Shown in pieces: positions 22,583 to 31,181 of a DNA stretch of 35,982 bases (position 1 is its first letter; every line of letters starts with the position of its first letter). The DNA lies in the NCBI GenBank assembly GCA_964514305.1, contig CAZEQD010000018.1, positions 1 through 35,982 on the forward strand, given 5' to 3'. The notes beneath the pieces were generated by a model, which saw only the letters and a program-made list of their open reading frames with translations, was not told where the DNA came from and ran no database searches. The stretch is from CAZEQD01 sp964514305. Its GTDB lineage: Bacteria > Acidobacteriota > Aminicenantia > Aminicenantales > Aminicenantaceae. The position numbers and the translations under genes are program-made.

Positions 22583-23563
22583 ATGGCTAAAAACCGTTAT
22601 TATGAAACCAAAGAAGATGTTCTCCAACTTTTGAATCAAGCTTTAGAGCACGAATGGACAGTCAGTTTAGAATATACCATTCATGCCTATTCCATGCCTA
22701 AGGCAAAATTCTTTTACCAAGATCCAATCATGAAGATCAAAACCGATATTAGAGCTCAGGTCATTCAAATTGGCGTTGATGAAATGTACCACTCCCTTCA
22801 GCTAGGAATTATTATCACCCAAATGGGAGGGCAACCTTCATTTCAGACAGACGAGGTCTGGCGATATCCAAAAATTACAGACAATCTTAAAAGAGATAAA
22901 ATGACTGAAGATATGGTTACCAATCTTTATCAATCTGCCAGGTTTAAAGAGGAAACATTTCCTAAAATTCAAAATATGCTCCTCAATATTTCTTATGATG
23001 AGGTCCGCCATTCCCAACAGTTTGAAGCAATGATAGAAGCTCTAAAAAAGGAAGGGGCTGATGGGGCCCTTATCTACCAAGCGAAACCTGAAAATGCTGA
23101 TTGCGAAGATATTCAGCTCCTGCAAACAATTACCCGCCTGGAGAATGAGCTTATGCATAGTTATCTTAAATATATGTTGCTTTTTAGCGAGCATCAAGAT
23201 TTAAGTCAGCGCCTGTTTAAGAATTCTGTAGATCACATGAGACATTGGGATAAGAATTCAGGAATTCTTATAAAGATGGGAGATGTAATCCAAATTGAAA
23301 ACGCTGAAAAGGACGCTGATGGCCTAGAAAAAAGCAAAAGACCAATGCCTTCCTTTTATCCTGATAAAGACAGGATTTCGGCTCTAGAATTGCTGATCCC
23401 CGCTGAGAACAAATTGATTGCTCAATATGAAAAACTTATCTCAATTATAGATGAAGGAGAAATTAAATCTCAGCTCCAAACTCATCTGGCCTTGAATAGA
23501 GAGCATCTTTTTACCCTAAAGTGGCTTCTTAAAAATGCTCAAAAAATAAAGGGTCTGGTTTAG
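22583..23563 (+). CDS. Tandem ferritin-like (diiron) protein
   Basis: A 326-aa all-helical protein with two ferritin-like bundles. The first (about 10-155) has carboxylate/His ligands in order: ALEHEWTVSLEY (E22-E30), VDEMYHSLQLG (E67, H70), KEETFPKIQ (E124) and YDEVRHSQQFE (E140, H143). That is a complete diiron set. The second (about 170-325) has ENELMHSYLKY, VDHMRHWDKN, PAENKLIAQYEKL and NREHLFTLKWL, with a less regular ligand pattern. Such proteins store iron or scavenge peroxide. No rubredoxin cysteines are present, so it is not a classical rubrerythrin. It stands 54 bp before the ABC gene on the same strand. Confidence 0.75.
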   Translation: MAKNRYYETKEDVLQLLNQALEHEWTVSLEYTIHAYSMPKAKFFYQDPIMKIKTDIRAQVIQIGVDEMYHSLQLGIIITQMGGQPSFQTDEVWRYPKITDNLKRDKMTEDMVTNLYQSARFKEETFPKIQNMLLNISYDEVRHSQQFEAMIEALKKEGADGALIYQAKPENADCEDIQLLQTITRLENELMHSYLKYMLLFSEHQDLSQRLFKNSVDHMRHWDKNSGILIKMGDVIQIENAEKDADGLEKSKRPMPSFYPDKDRISALELLIPAENKLIAQYEKLISIIDEGEIKSQLQTHLALNREHLFTLKWLLKNAQKIKGLV

Positions 23564-23616
23564 GATGGTTTGAAATAAAAAGTATTTTTAGTTAAATAAA
23601 CACATAAGAAAAGTCG

Positions 23617-24534
23617 ATGGCCGTTATTCTCAGAGTAGAAAATCTCCATAAATCTTTTAAAGTAGGTTTTATCCCTAAAAAAAAGAAAATCTTGAAAGGC
23701 ATCTCTCTTGAAGTTAAAGAAGGCGAAATTTTTGGCTATTTAGGACCCAATGGGGCCGGCAAAACAACTACTCTCAAATGCATATTGGGGCTTATTTTCC
23801 CCGAAAAAGGTAATATCAAAATATTCAATCAGCCTCATCTTTCTCTTAAAGCTAAAGAAAAAGTTGGCTACTTACCGGAAAATCCTTATTTCTATGATTA
23901 TTTAACAGCCACCGAATTTCTTCAATTCTATTGCCAATTATCGCTTCTTAAGAAAAAAGAAAAGGAAGAAAAAATCCCCCAACTTCTTCGGTTGGTTGGT
24001 TTAGAAGAATCAGCTGACTTGCAGCTGAGAAAATTTTCAAGAGGAATGCTCCAGAGGATCGGTTTAGCTCAAGCTCTCATCCATGATCCCTCTCTCATCT
24101 TTCTGGATGAACCATTAGGGGGCCTCGATCCTTTGGGGAGAAAAGAAATAAGAGACATCATTGTTAGGCTCAAAGAAGAAGGAAAAACTGTATTTCTCTG
24201 TTCTCATATTCTCCAAGATATAGAAATGATATGTGACCAGGTGGCCATCATTGTCAATGGCCAAATTGTAAATCAAGGAAGTCTGCAGGATTTAATTTCC
24301 GAAAAAATACTATTTACAGAAATTACTCTATCTGGAATAAATAGCGATAATTTAAAGAATATTGGAGAAGTAATTTCTTCAACTGGTGGCAAAACACTGG
24401 TTAAAGTTGTTAATGAGGATAATATTGAAAAGGTGATAGACATCGTCCATAGGCAAAAGGGGAAAATTCATTCACTAATTCCCCGAACAGCTACCTTGGA
24501 GGATTTATTCGTAGATATGGTTAAACAAAGATGA
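23617..24534 (+). CDS. ABC transporter ATP-binding protein, possibly PilH-like
   Basis: A 305-aa ABC ATPase. Walker A is GPNGAGKTT (43-51), Q-loop region YLPENP (85-90), signature SRGMLQ (141-146) and Walker B LIFLDEPLGGLD (160-171), with the H-loop in CSHIL. About 75 residues follow the ATPase domain, as in ABC-2 exporters of the NatA/CcmA type. It overlaps the permease by 4 bp and shares an operon with a TPR protein and prepilin peptidase. In Myxococcus an ABC system (PilGHI) is needed for type IV pili; the same role here is inference from context. Confidence 0.9.
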   Translation: MAVILRVENLHKSFKVGFIPKKKKILKGISLEVKEGEIFGYLGPNGAGKTTTLKCILGLIFPEKGNIKIFNQPHLSLKAKEKVGYLPENPYFYDYLTATEFLQFYCQLSLLKKKEKEEKIPQLLRLVGLEESADLQLRKFSRGMLQRIGLAQALIHDPSLIFLDEPLGGLDPLGRKEIRDIIVRLKEEGKTVFLCSHILQDIEMICDQVAIIVNGQIVNQGSLQDLISEKILFTEITLSGINSDNLKNIGEVISSTGGKTLVKVVNEDNIEKVIDIVHRQKGKIHSLIPRTATLEDLFVDMVKQR

Positions 24535-25295
24535 AAATAAAAGCTATAGCCGCCAATACTTTTAGAGAAGCTATAAGAGACAGAATCCTTTATCTGCTCC
24601 TCTTTTTCGCTGCTGCCAGTTTGATTTTTTCCCGGCTGCTAGCCCTTCTGACCGTGGGCGATAGGGTGAAAATTATTAAAGATGTGGGTCTGGCTTCTCT
24701 TTCCCTTTTTGGTGCTCTAATGGCCATCCTGATGGGGACTGGCCTAGTTTATAAAGAAATCGACAAGAAGACAATTTATACCCTTCTCTCCAAGCCTATC
24801 CATCGCTACCAATTTCTCCTCGGGAAATATTTGGGCTTGGTTCTCACTCTTCTGGTTATGCTTAGTCTGATGAGCTTGATTTTTCTGGCTATAGTCTTTG
24901 CTCACACACTCCGGGTTGAATGGCCGTTGCTGGTGGCCATCTTTTACATATTTATTGAAATTTGTTTGATAACGGCTGTAGCCATTTTTTTCTCCTGCTT
25001 TTCTACCCCTATTTTAAGCTCCATCTTTTCTCTGTCTTTTTATCTAATAGGCCATCTTTCTTGGGGACTTGAGGCTCCTATCAGTAAAATGAAGCCCGGT
25101 TTAGTCAAAATATTAGCTCAAATTGTTTATACGTTCCTTCCTGATCTTGAAAATTTCAACTTTAAAACCGAGATCGTCCATCACCTTCCTCTTCCCAGTA
25201 AGGTTTTTCTCTTTTCTGCAGCTTACGGAATTTTTTACATTATTTTTCTCTTAGCCCTGGCTGTCCTTGTTTTTAGAAAAAGAGATTTTATTTAA
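24531..25295 (+). CDS. ABC-2 family permease, possibly PilI-like
   Basis: A 254-aa integral membrane protein with about six helices. The N-terminus IAANTFREAIRDRILYLLLFFAA and the TIYTLLSKPIHRYQFLLGKYLG segment are typical of NosY/ABC-2 type permeases. Its ATG overlaps the ATPase stop (ATGA), so the two are translated together and should form one transporter. The cargo is unknown. The pilus setting suggests assembly of pilus parts rather than drug export. Confidence 0.85.
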   Translation: MKIKAIAANTFREAIRDRILYLLLFFAAASLIFSRLLALLTVGDRVKIIKDVGLASLSLFGALMAILMGTGLVYKEIDKKTIYTLLSKPIHRYQFLLGKYLGLVLTLLVMLSLMSLIFLAIVFAHTLRVEWPLLVAIFYIFIEICLITAVAIFFSCFSTPILSSIFSLSFYLIGHLSWGLEAPISKMKPGLVKILAQIVYTFLPDLENFNFKTEIVHHLPLPSKVFLFSAAYGIFYIIFLLALAVLVFRKRDFI

Positions 25296-25298
25296 AAG

Positions 25299-26135
25299 AT
25301 GAAAAAAAGTATTGTGGCTCTTATTTTAATAGTGAGCTTGGCTGCTTTCATGGCTCTTAAAGTAAAAGTTGATAAAATTTCCAGAGCAAAAATTCCTGGC
25401 TCATCTATTATTTATTTGCCCTCAGGAAAATATCTAAAGTATGGAACTTTTGGCTACTCTTCGCTGCTGGCTGACCTAATCTATCTCTGGGCCATTCAGT
25501 ATTACAGCAATTATTCTATTAAGGACCGTTTTCAATATCTTGACCATATTTTTTCAGTTATAGCTGAACTCGACCCTCATTATCTAGATCCTTACGAGAT
25601 TGGAGCTATAATTGCTGTCTATGAAGCCAGAGACTTAAACTTAGCCTTTAAGATTTTGGATAGAGGCCTCCAGAAAAATCCTGATCAGTGGATTTTCCCT
25701 TTTGAAGCTGGACATTATGCCCAGATGACCGTAAAAGACTATCATCTGGCCCAAATATACTACAAAAAAGCTATGGAAATTCCTGGTGCTCCACCTATAA
25801 CTAAGAGACTCTATGCTAATGCCGCTTTCAATGTCGGCGACTACCAAACAGCCTGGAATTCATGGAAAGAAGTCTATCAAACAGCCCCAGATGAGCGCAT
25901 CAAAAAAATTGCTTCTGCCCACCTTTACCGCATTAAGTCTACCCTAGATATTAAAACTCTAAAAAAGGCCATTGCCCGCTACAAACTGAAATTTGGAACT
26001 AGACCACAGACTCTCTCCGAGCTGGTAAGAGCCGGACTTCTAGCCTCCCTGCCTAGAGATTTAGATGGAAAGAATTACCTCTATAATCCTCAAACGGGCG
26101 AAGTTGAAGCTCCTTCTAACCCATGGAAAAGATAA
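25299..26135 (+). CDS. TPR-containing membrane-anchored protein
   Basis: A 278-aa protein with an N-terminal signal anchor (SIVALILIVSLAAFMAL). Helical TPR-like repeats fill about 75-215 (LDPHYLDPYEIGAIIAV, LAFKILDRGLQKNPDQWIFPFEAGHYA, YHLAQIYYKKAMEI). The C-terminal tail, TLSELVRAGLLASLPRDLDGKNYLYNPQTGEV, resembles the end of major pseudopilins (GspG-like D-P-W..Y..P..G). The bulk should lie outside the cytoplasmic membrane. It starts 3 bp after the permease and overlaps pilD by 13 bp, so it is probably a PilG-like third part of the ABC system. No enzymatic motif. Confidence 0.65.
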   Translation: MKKSIVALILIVSLAAFMALKVKVDKISRAKIPGSSIIYLPSGKYLKYGTFGYSSLLADLIYLWAIQYYSNYSIKDRFQYLDHIFSVIAELDPHYLDPYEIGAIIAVYEARDLNLAFKILDRGLQKNPDQWIFPFEAGHYAQMTVKDYHLAQIYYKKAMEIPGAPPITKRLYANAAFNVGDYQTAWNSWKEVYQTAPDERIKKIASAHLYRIKSTLDIKTLKKAIARYKLKFGTRPQTLSELVRAGLLASLPRDLDGKNYLYNPQTGEVEAPSNPWKR

Positions 26136-26893
26136 TATTAATCATAGCCCTCGGCTTAGCTTGGGGGAGTTTCCTTAATGTGGTCATATACCGTCTTCCC
26201 CAAGGAATGAGCCTTATTAAACCCTCTTCATCCTGTCCCTATTGCCACCATAAAATAAAACCTTATGACAATATTCCCCTCCTTTCTTACTTAATCTTGA
26301 AGGGAAGATGCCGCTACTGTCAAGCAAAAATATCTTTCACCTATCCCCTGGTTGAGGCTTTAACTCCTGCTTGTTTTCTTCTCCTTTACAGCCAGAATGG
26401 CCTGAGCTTCTTTTTCCTAGCTTCCTGTCTTTTTGTCAGCGCCCTTATTGTCTTAGGCTTTATCGATTTTTATCATCAGCTTCTGCCTGACGAAATTACT
26501 CTGCCATGCTTGGCTTTAGCTCTTCTCTACTCTTTTTTTCGTCAAGACCTTTCTTTTATTCAGGCTCTCATCGGGGCTGGTGCTGGTGCTGGGATTTTAC
26601 TTTTTATCTATGGCGCCTATTATTGGCTACGCAAAAGAGAAGGCCTGGGTCTAGGAGATGTAACCATGATGCTTATGATAGGAGCCTATTTGGGCTGGCG
26701 GTTGACTTTCTTTACTTTAATTCTGGCTTCATTCATAGGCGCTTTGATAGGCATCTCCCTTATTCTTTTTAAGAAAAAAAACCTTCAGTTTGCCATCCCT
26801 TTTGGAACATTCTTAGCTCCAGCTGCCTTCGTGGCTCTCCTCTGGGGAGAAAAAATTATAAATGCTTATCTCAATCTTTATAAAAGTCGTTAA
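26123..26893 (+). CDS. pilD: Prepilin peptidase / N-methyltransferase
   Basis: A 256-aa bifunctional membrane enzyme. It cuts the leader from prepilins and methylates the new N-terminus. GSFLNVVIYRLP (15-26) opens the family. The zinc-type cytoplasmic loop has C38-x2-C41 and C63-x2-C66. The aspartyl-protease residues are D115 in FIDFYHQLLPD and D179 in GLGLGD; the latter is followed by VT where most have VK. About seven helices. It overlaps the TPR gene and faces the pilin operon, whose products are its likely substrates. Confidence 0.93.
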   Translation: MEKIILIIALGLAWGSFLNVVIYRLPQGMSLIKPSSSCPYCHHKIKPYDNIPLLSYLILKGRCRYCQAKISFTYPLVEALTPACFLLLYSQNGLSFFFLASCLFVSALIVLGFIDFYHQLLPDEITLPCLALALLYSFFRQDLSFIQALIGAGAGAGILLFIYGAYYWLRKREGLGLGDVTMMLMIGAYLGWRLTFFTLILASFIGALIGISLILFKKKNLQFAIPFGTFLAPAAFVALLWGEKIINAYLNLYKSR

Positions 26894-26956
26894 TAAAATA
26901 AGTAGATTTTAGAAGATTTTAGATGGTGATGATAGCTAAAAGAAATAATTCTATTT

Positions 26957-29900
26957 TTATTTTATTATCTTATAAATTTCACGCCAGGATTTAACACTGA
27001 GCAGAGCTCCAACCGGTTGTTCCATCTTTTGAATAGTTGAATCATACTCCTGGATATAGACTTCTCTTTTTCTTACGTTCCCTTGAGTTTTATCTGTTTC
27101 TCCTAAAGTTACAGCTGCGCGTGTCTTAGAGACAAGATTTAAGCTTTCAGTCGGTCCCGATACAGTCTTTAAGGCTGTGCCTCCAATAACAGAACCAGCT
27201 ACCGATCTTATATAGCGGGCATAGAGTTTTCCTATGCCAGCCAAGCTCTGACAGGGATCAACACTTTCGATGCTCCCAGTTAGGGTACTGAAATAAACAA
27301 TAAAATTAGCCACCTTAGGATCTGCCCATACTTTTTCACCGACACCTAGATCTCCCACATCTTTCTCGGCCGGAAGATTAAGCTCATCAGGATCTCCCAT
27401 AAACCACTCTACCTCAGGAGAAGTTCCATCTTGGAGGGCTATAAAAGAATAAGTTACATCGCTCGGAGCATTATCGTCGCCACCGGTACCGAAATAAATC
27501 CGCGGTATAGACTGAGATGAGGTTGGATCTAGCCAAACAGCAGGCTTGGATAAAATGGGATAATTATGGGCATCTTCATAAATATTCTCCACTTCAGAGT
27601 CCCAAGTGGTATGATTGCCCTGCACCCTGAATTCAGAGCTGACGTCCACTCTCCAGAGGCGCCCATCTAAATCTCCTACATAAACCCGGTCAGCATAGCC
27701 ATCCTGGTCTATATCAACTACAGTCGGTGAACCAGGGATGGCATTGGCAATATTTAGATATTCTCCAGAAGTATCAACATCCTGAGCCTCATAACTCCAG
27801 AAAATTTGACCATTATTTAAATCTAAAGCATAAAGATAATTACCTACTTCCTCATCGGGATCATTATCATAGCCAGAACCAACAAAAGACACCCAAGTAT
27901 CTTCACCTTCCTTGACTACTTTACCCACTGCAGGTACTGACCGTGTTTCCCCCATGGTCGCTATCGTTACTTCCCATAAAGGTTGAGGATTATCAGGATC
28001 GGTAATGTCTAGAGCAAAATAATAATTTATTCCGCCGCCAACAGTACTTCCCTGGCCAGGTCCTTGGCCGCAAATAAGAATCGTCCGCCATTCCTTAGTA
28101 CCATTGCCGTCAACATCGATATAGACATCAGCGGCTACAGGTGAACCATCAACGTAGGCATCTCGAGCAAAAAATCTGTCGCCAGTGGCTTGATCAACCA
28201 TCCACATATTTCTTAGTTTAGGCAGGAGATTATAAGGGATAAAGGACCAGCGTTCTTCACCAGTCAAAACATCAAAACAATGGAGCATACCGTCATTAGC
28301 TCCCACATAGACTACCTTGTGCCTGTTTTGCCAGTTATTTTTAAAATTTTCATAGCCGCTACCCATTTGGCTCTCCACTCCCTCTGGTGGTCCAACTACA
28401 AGTGGATTTGAATGGTTGATATCACCCAATTTCCAGTCTCGGCCTTCGCCTCTAATGAAGTTAATCAAACCTACATTATCATTATTTACATCCTGAAGAA
28501 GAGGGCCAAGAGTACCTACATTAGCTTCAGTAAAGTCAATCCTCTTAAAATCAGAATTTTCATAATAGGCAGTATAAATTGTCCTGGAGCTGGCTGAACG
28601 ATCATTGAGGAGCTGGCCAGCATCCCATAAAATCTCAACTCCAGAGGCCACAAGCTCGCGGCCAGATGGGGCTGAGAGATCAGATCGAGTCACCGTCCTC
28701 AGAGCGGTGTAAGAAGTATCCTCCGGAATCATGCCTGAAACATCATAAGCCCTGAGTTGACCTTGCCAGCCTGGAAAATAAAAACTACCGGCAATAACCA
28801 GCTTCATTTGTTGGTTATTTTCATTAGTAACCGTAGTCACAGCTACTGAAGTTCTCGAATACTCTCGCCGGTCAACAAAAATATACTCAACTTCGATCTC
28901 ATGAATAAGAGGAGTTTCAAAAGATGCTCCTTCATACTCTTCCATTTGGTCTTCAGAGGCCGATAAAATCGCTTTCCACATCAGCTGTGCACCGAAGTGA
29001 TTAAAAGTGTGCCAGGGAAGACGAGAATAATCGCGAATCTCATCACCTTCATACCTTTGATATAACTCCCAATCCCGCCCATTATTAGAAAAATAAATCT
29101 CAACAGCTAAGTCTTCACTAGAGCCACCCCTTACTCCCTGCCTCAAATTAGTAATGCGGATTTTGGTTATAGCATACTGGTAGGGATTAAGACTTGAGGT
29201 ATAACTGGTAGAACGAGCCTCTCCATAAAGAGCGTAAACTGGAGCCAGTTGATTGATAATTAAATAATAATCACCAGAATGGTTGGCATCGGCTAAAACC
29301 ACATCTACATCACCGTCCTGGTCATAATCCAGAGAAGCACTCATATCCACATCATGAGGAGAAGGAAGGATTGGCTGACAGTCATTAAGACATTTAAAAT
29401 CAAAATCCATAGGAGTCGTGCCTTTATTTTTCATAAGCCACATCCTGGCCTCATTGCCGGCATTCCAGCGGTCATTCGCTCCATAAATATCAATATAACC
29501 ATCATGATTGAAATCAGCTACACAAGTGGCTACTGTGCCAGTAGCGCTGGGTTCGGGAATAGGAATCTCCTGACGGGTAAAATGGCCAGTGCCATCATTT
29601 TCATAATAAACTAAATAGTCAATATCATTTACAGTTCCGCCAATGACATCGATATCCCCATCTTTATCGAAGTCAGCCGCATCCACGGAAGAACCGCCGC
29701 GGCCGATAGTAAAACCAGTCCTCTGATCATAGTTGAGTTCGCTAACTTCAAAGCTATCCAATTCAAAATTATCGGAGCCAGGATTTCTGATCAGAAATAT
29801 TTTATCCTGGCTGATGGCCAAAACATCCACATCGCCATCACCATCTATATCTACCGAACAGAGGTGATCGGCCGCCCAGTTGCAGTAAATACCTGCATCC

Positions 29901-30535
29901 ATGAACTTCTGAGAAAAATTGAGATTGGGAGAAGAATAATAAGGATAAAAGTCAGGATCAGTGGCGGTGCCCACATTAATATAAATAGCCGCCACAAACT
30001 CGGTATAACCAAATTCATCACGACGATTTTTATAAAAGAAAAAATCAAGAAGCCCGTCGTTATTGTAATCAGCCACGGTGATCGAAGCCGGTCCAACCCG
30101 GAGACCTTCATCATAGACTTCGGTGGGATCAACCTGGAAAACAACTCCATCATCATCAATACCATCTCCATCAGCATCTTCAAATTTATTTCTAACCAAT
30201 ATTAATCGGTAATTATTGGCAATATCTAAACCGATAAGATCTGGATAACCATCTCCGTCAAAATCACCGGCATCACAAACATAAATCTTAGCTCCCATAC
30301 CGGCCGGTTCGGTAACCTCAAAATTAGCCCCTAAAAAATTCAAGGACACAGGACCTGGAGGCCAATTAGCTACTGACGAATTTTGGACATCTTTATAATC
30401 ATCTGTGTCAAAATTTTCAGTGAAATTTCCTCGATACTCGGTACATTCCTGTTGAGCCCAGAATTTGAGAGCAAAGACCATTATTATAATAATCAAGGGC
30501 CCAAAGAGAATTAAAGATTTTTTCCTCTTTCTCAT
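26957..30535 (-). CDS. pilY1: PilY1-like pilus tip protein with VCBS repeats
   Basis: A 1192-aa exported protein. After a hydrophobic N-terminus (about 8-28) come at least six FG-GAP/VCBS repeats with calcium-type DxDxDG loops: near residues 91-99, 156-164, 229-237, 288-296, 341-349 and 403-411. Residues about 580-1110 form the PilY1 beta-propeller (VVYVGANDGMLHCFD at 741-755; PQPLWE; DPDNP). DIDQDGYAD at 941-949 lies just before VYVGDLDGRLWR, the position of PilY1's calcium site. Usual PilY1 has other N-terminal domains. It lies 16 bp after pilX; GAGG is 6 nt before the ATG. Adhesion and pilus regulation are inferred from the family. Confidence 0.9.
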   Translation of the reverse strand: MRKRKKSLILFGPLIIIIMVFALKFWAQQECTEYRGNFTENFDTDDYKDVQNSSVANWPPGPVSLNFLGANFEVTEPAGMGAKIYVCDAGDFDGDGYPDLIGLDIANNYRLILVRNKFEDADGDGIDDDGVVFQVDPTEVYDEGLRVGPASITVADYNNDGLLDFFFYKNRRDEFGYTEFVAAIYINVGTATDPDFYPYYSSPNLNFSQKFMDAGIYCNWAADHLCSVDIDGDGDVDVLAISQDKIFLIRNPGSDNFELDSFEVSELNYDQRTGFTIGRGGSSVDAADFDKDGDIDVIGGTVNDIDYLVYYENDGTGHFTRQEIPIPEPSATGTVATCVADFNHDGYIDIYGANDRWNAGNEARMWLMKNKGTTPMDFDFKCLNDCQPILPSPHDVDMSASLDYDQDGDVDVVLADANHSGDYYLIINQLAPVYALYGEARSTSYTSSLNPYQYAITKIRITNLRQGVRGGSSEDLAVEIYFSNNGRDWELYQRYEGDEIRDYSRLPWHTFNHFGAQLMWKAILSASEDQMEEYEGASFETPLIHEIEVEYIFVDRREYSRTSVAVTTVTNENNQQMKLVIAGSFYFPGWQGQLRAYDVSGMIPEDTSYTALRTVTRSDLSAPSGRELVASGVEILWDAGQLLNDRSASSRTIYTAYYENSDFKRIDFTEANVGTLGPLLQDVNNDNVGLINFIRGEGRDWKLGDINHSNPLVVGPPEGVESQMGSGYENFKNNWQNRHKVVYVGANDGMLHCFDVLTGEERWSFIPYNLLPKLRNMWMVDQATGDRFFARDAYVDGSPVAADVYIDVDGNGTKEWRTILICGQGPGQGSTVGGGINYYFALDITDPDNPQPLWEVTIATMGETRSVPAVGKVVKEGEDTWVSFVGSGYDNDPDEEVGNYLYALDLNNGQIFWSYEAQDVDTSGEYLNIANAIPGSPTVVDIDQDGYADRVYVGDLDGRLWRVDVSSEFRVQGNHTTWDSEVENIYEDAHNYPILSKPAVWLDPTSSQSIPRIYFGTGGDDNAPSDVTYSFIALQDGTSPEVEWFMGDPDELNLPAEKDVGDLGVGEKVWADPKVANFIVYFSTLTGSIESVDPCQSLAGIGKLYARYIRSVAGSVIGGTALKTVSGPTESLNLVSKTRAAVTLGETDKTQGNVRKREVYIQEYDSTIQKMEQPVGALLSVKSWREIYKIIK

Positions 30536-30551
30536 TTTATGCCTCTCTTTT

Positions 30552-31181
30552 TCAATAAGTAGTCCCAGGCAGCTGAATAGCCAAGCCTATTTCTAATCTA
30601 GAAGTAGTGATGTTATCGCCGCGGCGGACAAGGCCAATACAAACCAGGAGGGCATCACCTGGATCTGGACTACCTCCGGCTGCCTCATCATCAATTAAAA
30701 AGGCAGTATAGCTGTAAGTAAGATCAAGCTCACCACCCTCATCATAGTGATAAGGCTGTTTAAAAAATATGACATTGGCATAATCACAGGTTCCATCATC
30801 ATCAGGATCCAATAAGTTTAAAACTTCTAAATCAGTTAATTTCCGAAAATAGTTCTGAGAAGTGGGAAGGTCGATACCCAAAGGCTCTTTTAAATAATGA
30901 CCATCAAAACTAGTCCAAGCGTCATTGGTGAAAAAATCCTCAATAGTCAACCAGGAAGCATCAAAGCCAGCCTCAGCCGCATCAAAAGCCTGCTGCTGGG
31001 TGCGGATATTGCCGGCTACCTGGGGGCCAGTGGCTGTTACCGTTAAGAGAACCAAACCGATGGTCAACATAAAAGCCAAAACAAGGATGACTACAATTAA
31101 GGCCACCCCTTTAGCTGAATTATTTTTCTGCTTCTGTCTTCCAATCATAGACATATCTTTTTTAATTTTTATAATGTCCAT
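30552..31181 (-). CDS. pilX: Type IV pilus minor protein PilX-like
   Basis: A 209-aa protein with a prepilin-like N-terminus: SAKG, cleaved before VALIVVILVLAFMLTIGLVLLTVT. The fifth residue after the cut is not Glu, as is usual in PilX and GspK-like tip proteins. FDAAEAGFDASWL follows the family pattern. The start ATG follows the pilW stop directly (TAA then ATG), which suggests coupling; in-frame ATGs 27 and 33 bp further are alternatives. It caps the pilus with PilV and PilW and presents PilY1. Confidence 0.88.
   Translation of the reverse strand: MDIIKIKKDMSMIGRQKQKNNSAKGVALIVVILVLAFMLTIGLVLLTVTATGPQVAGNIRTQQQAFDAAEAGFDASWLTIEDFFTNDAWTSFDGHYLKEPLGIDLPTSQNYFRKLTDLEVLNLLDPDDDGTCDYANVIFFKQPYHYDEGGELDLTYSYTAFLIDDEAAGGSPDPGDALLVCIGLVRRGDNITTSRLEIGLAIQLPGTTY

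Noticed and set aside
29354..30205. Antisense frames opposite pilY1
   Set aside because: They arise from the repetitive DxDxDG codons of pilY1 and look like no protein.
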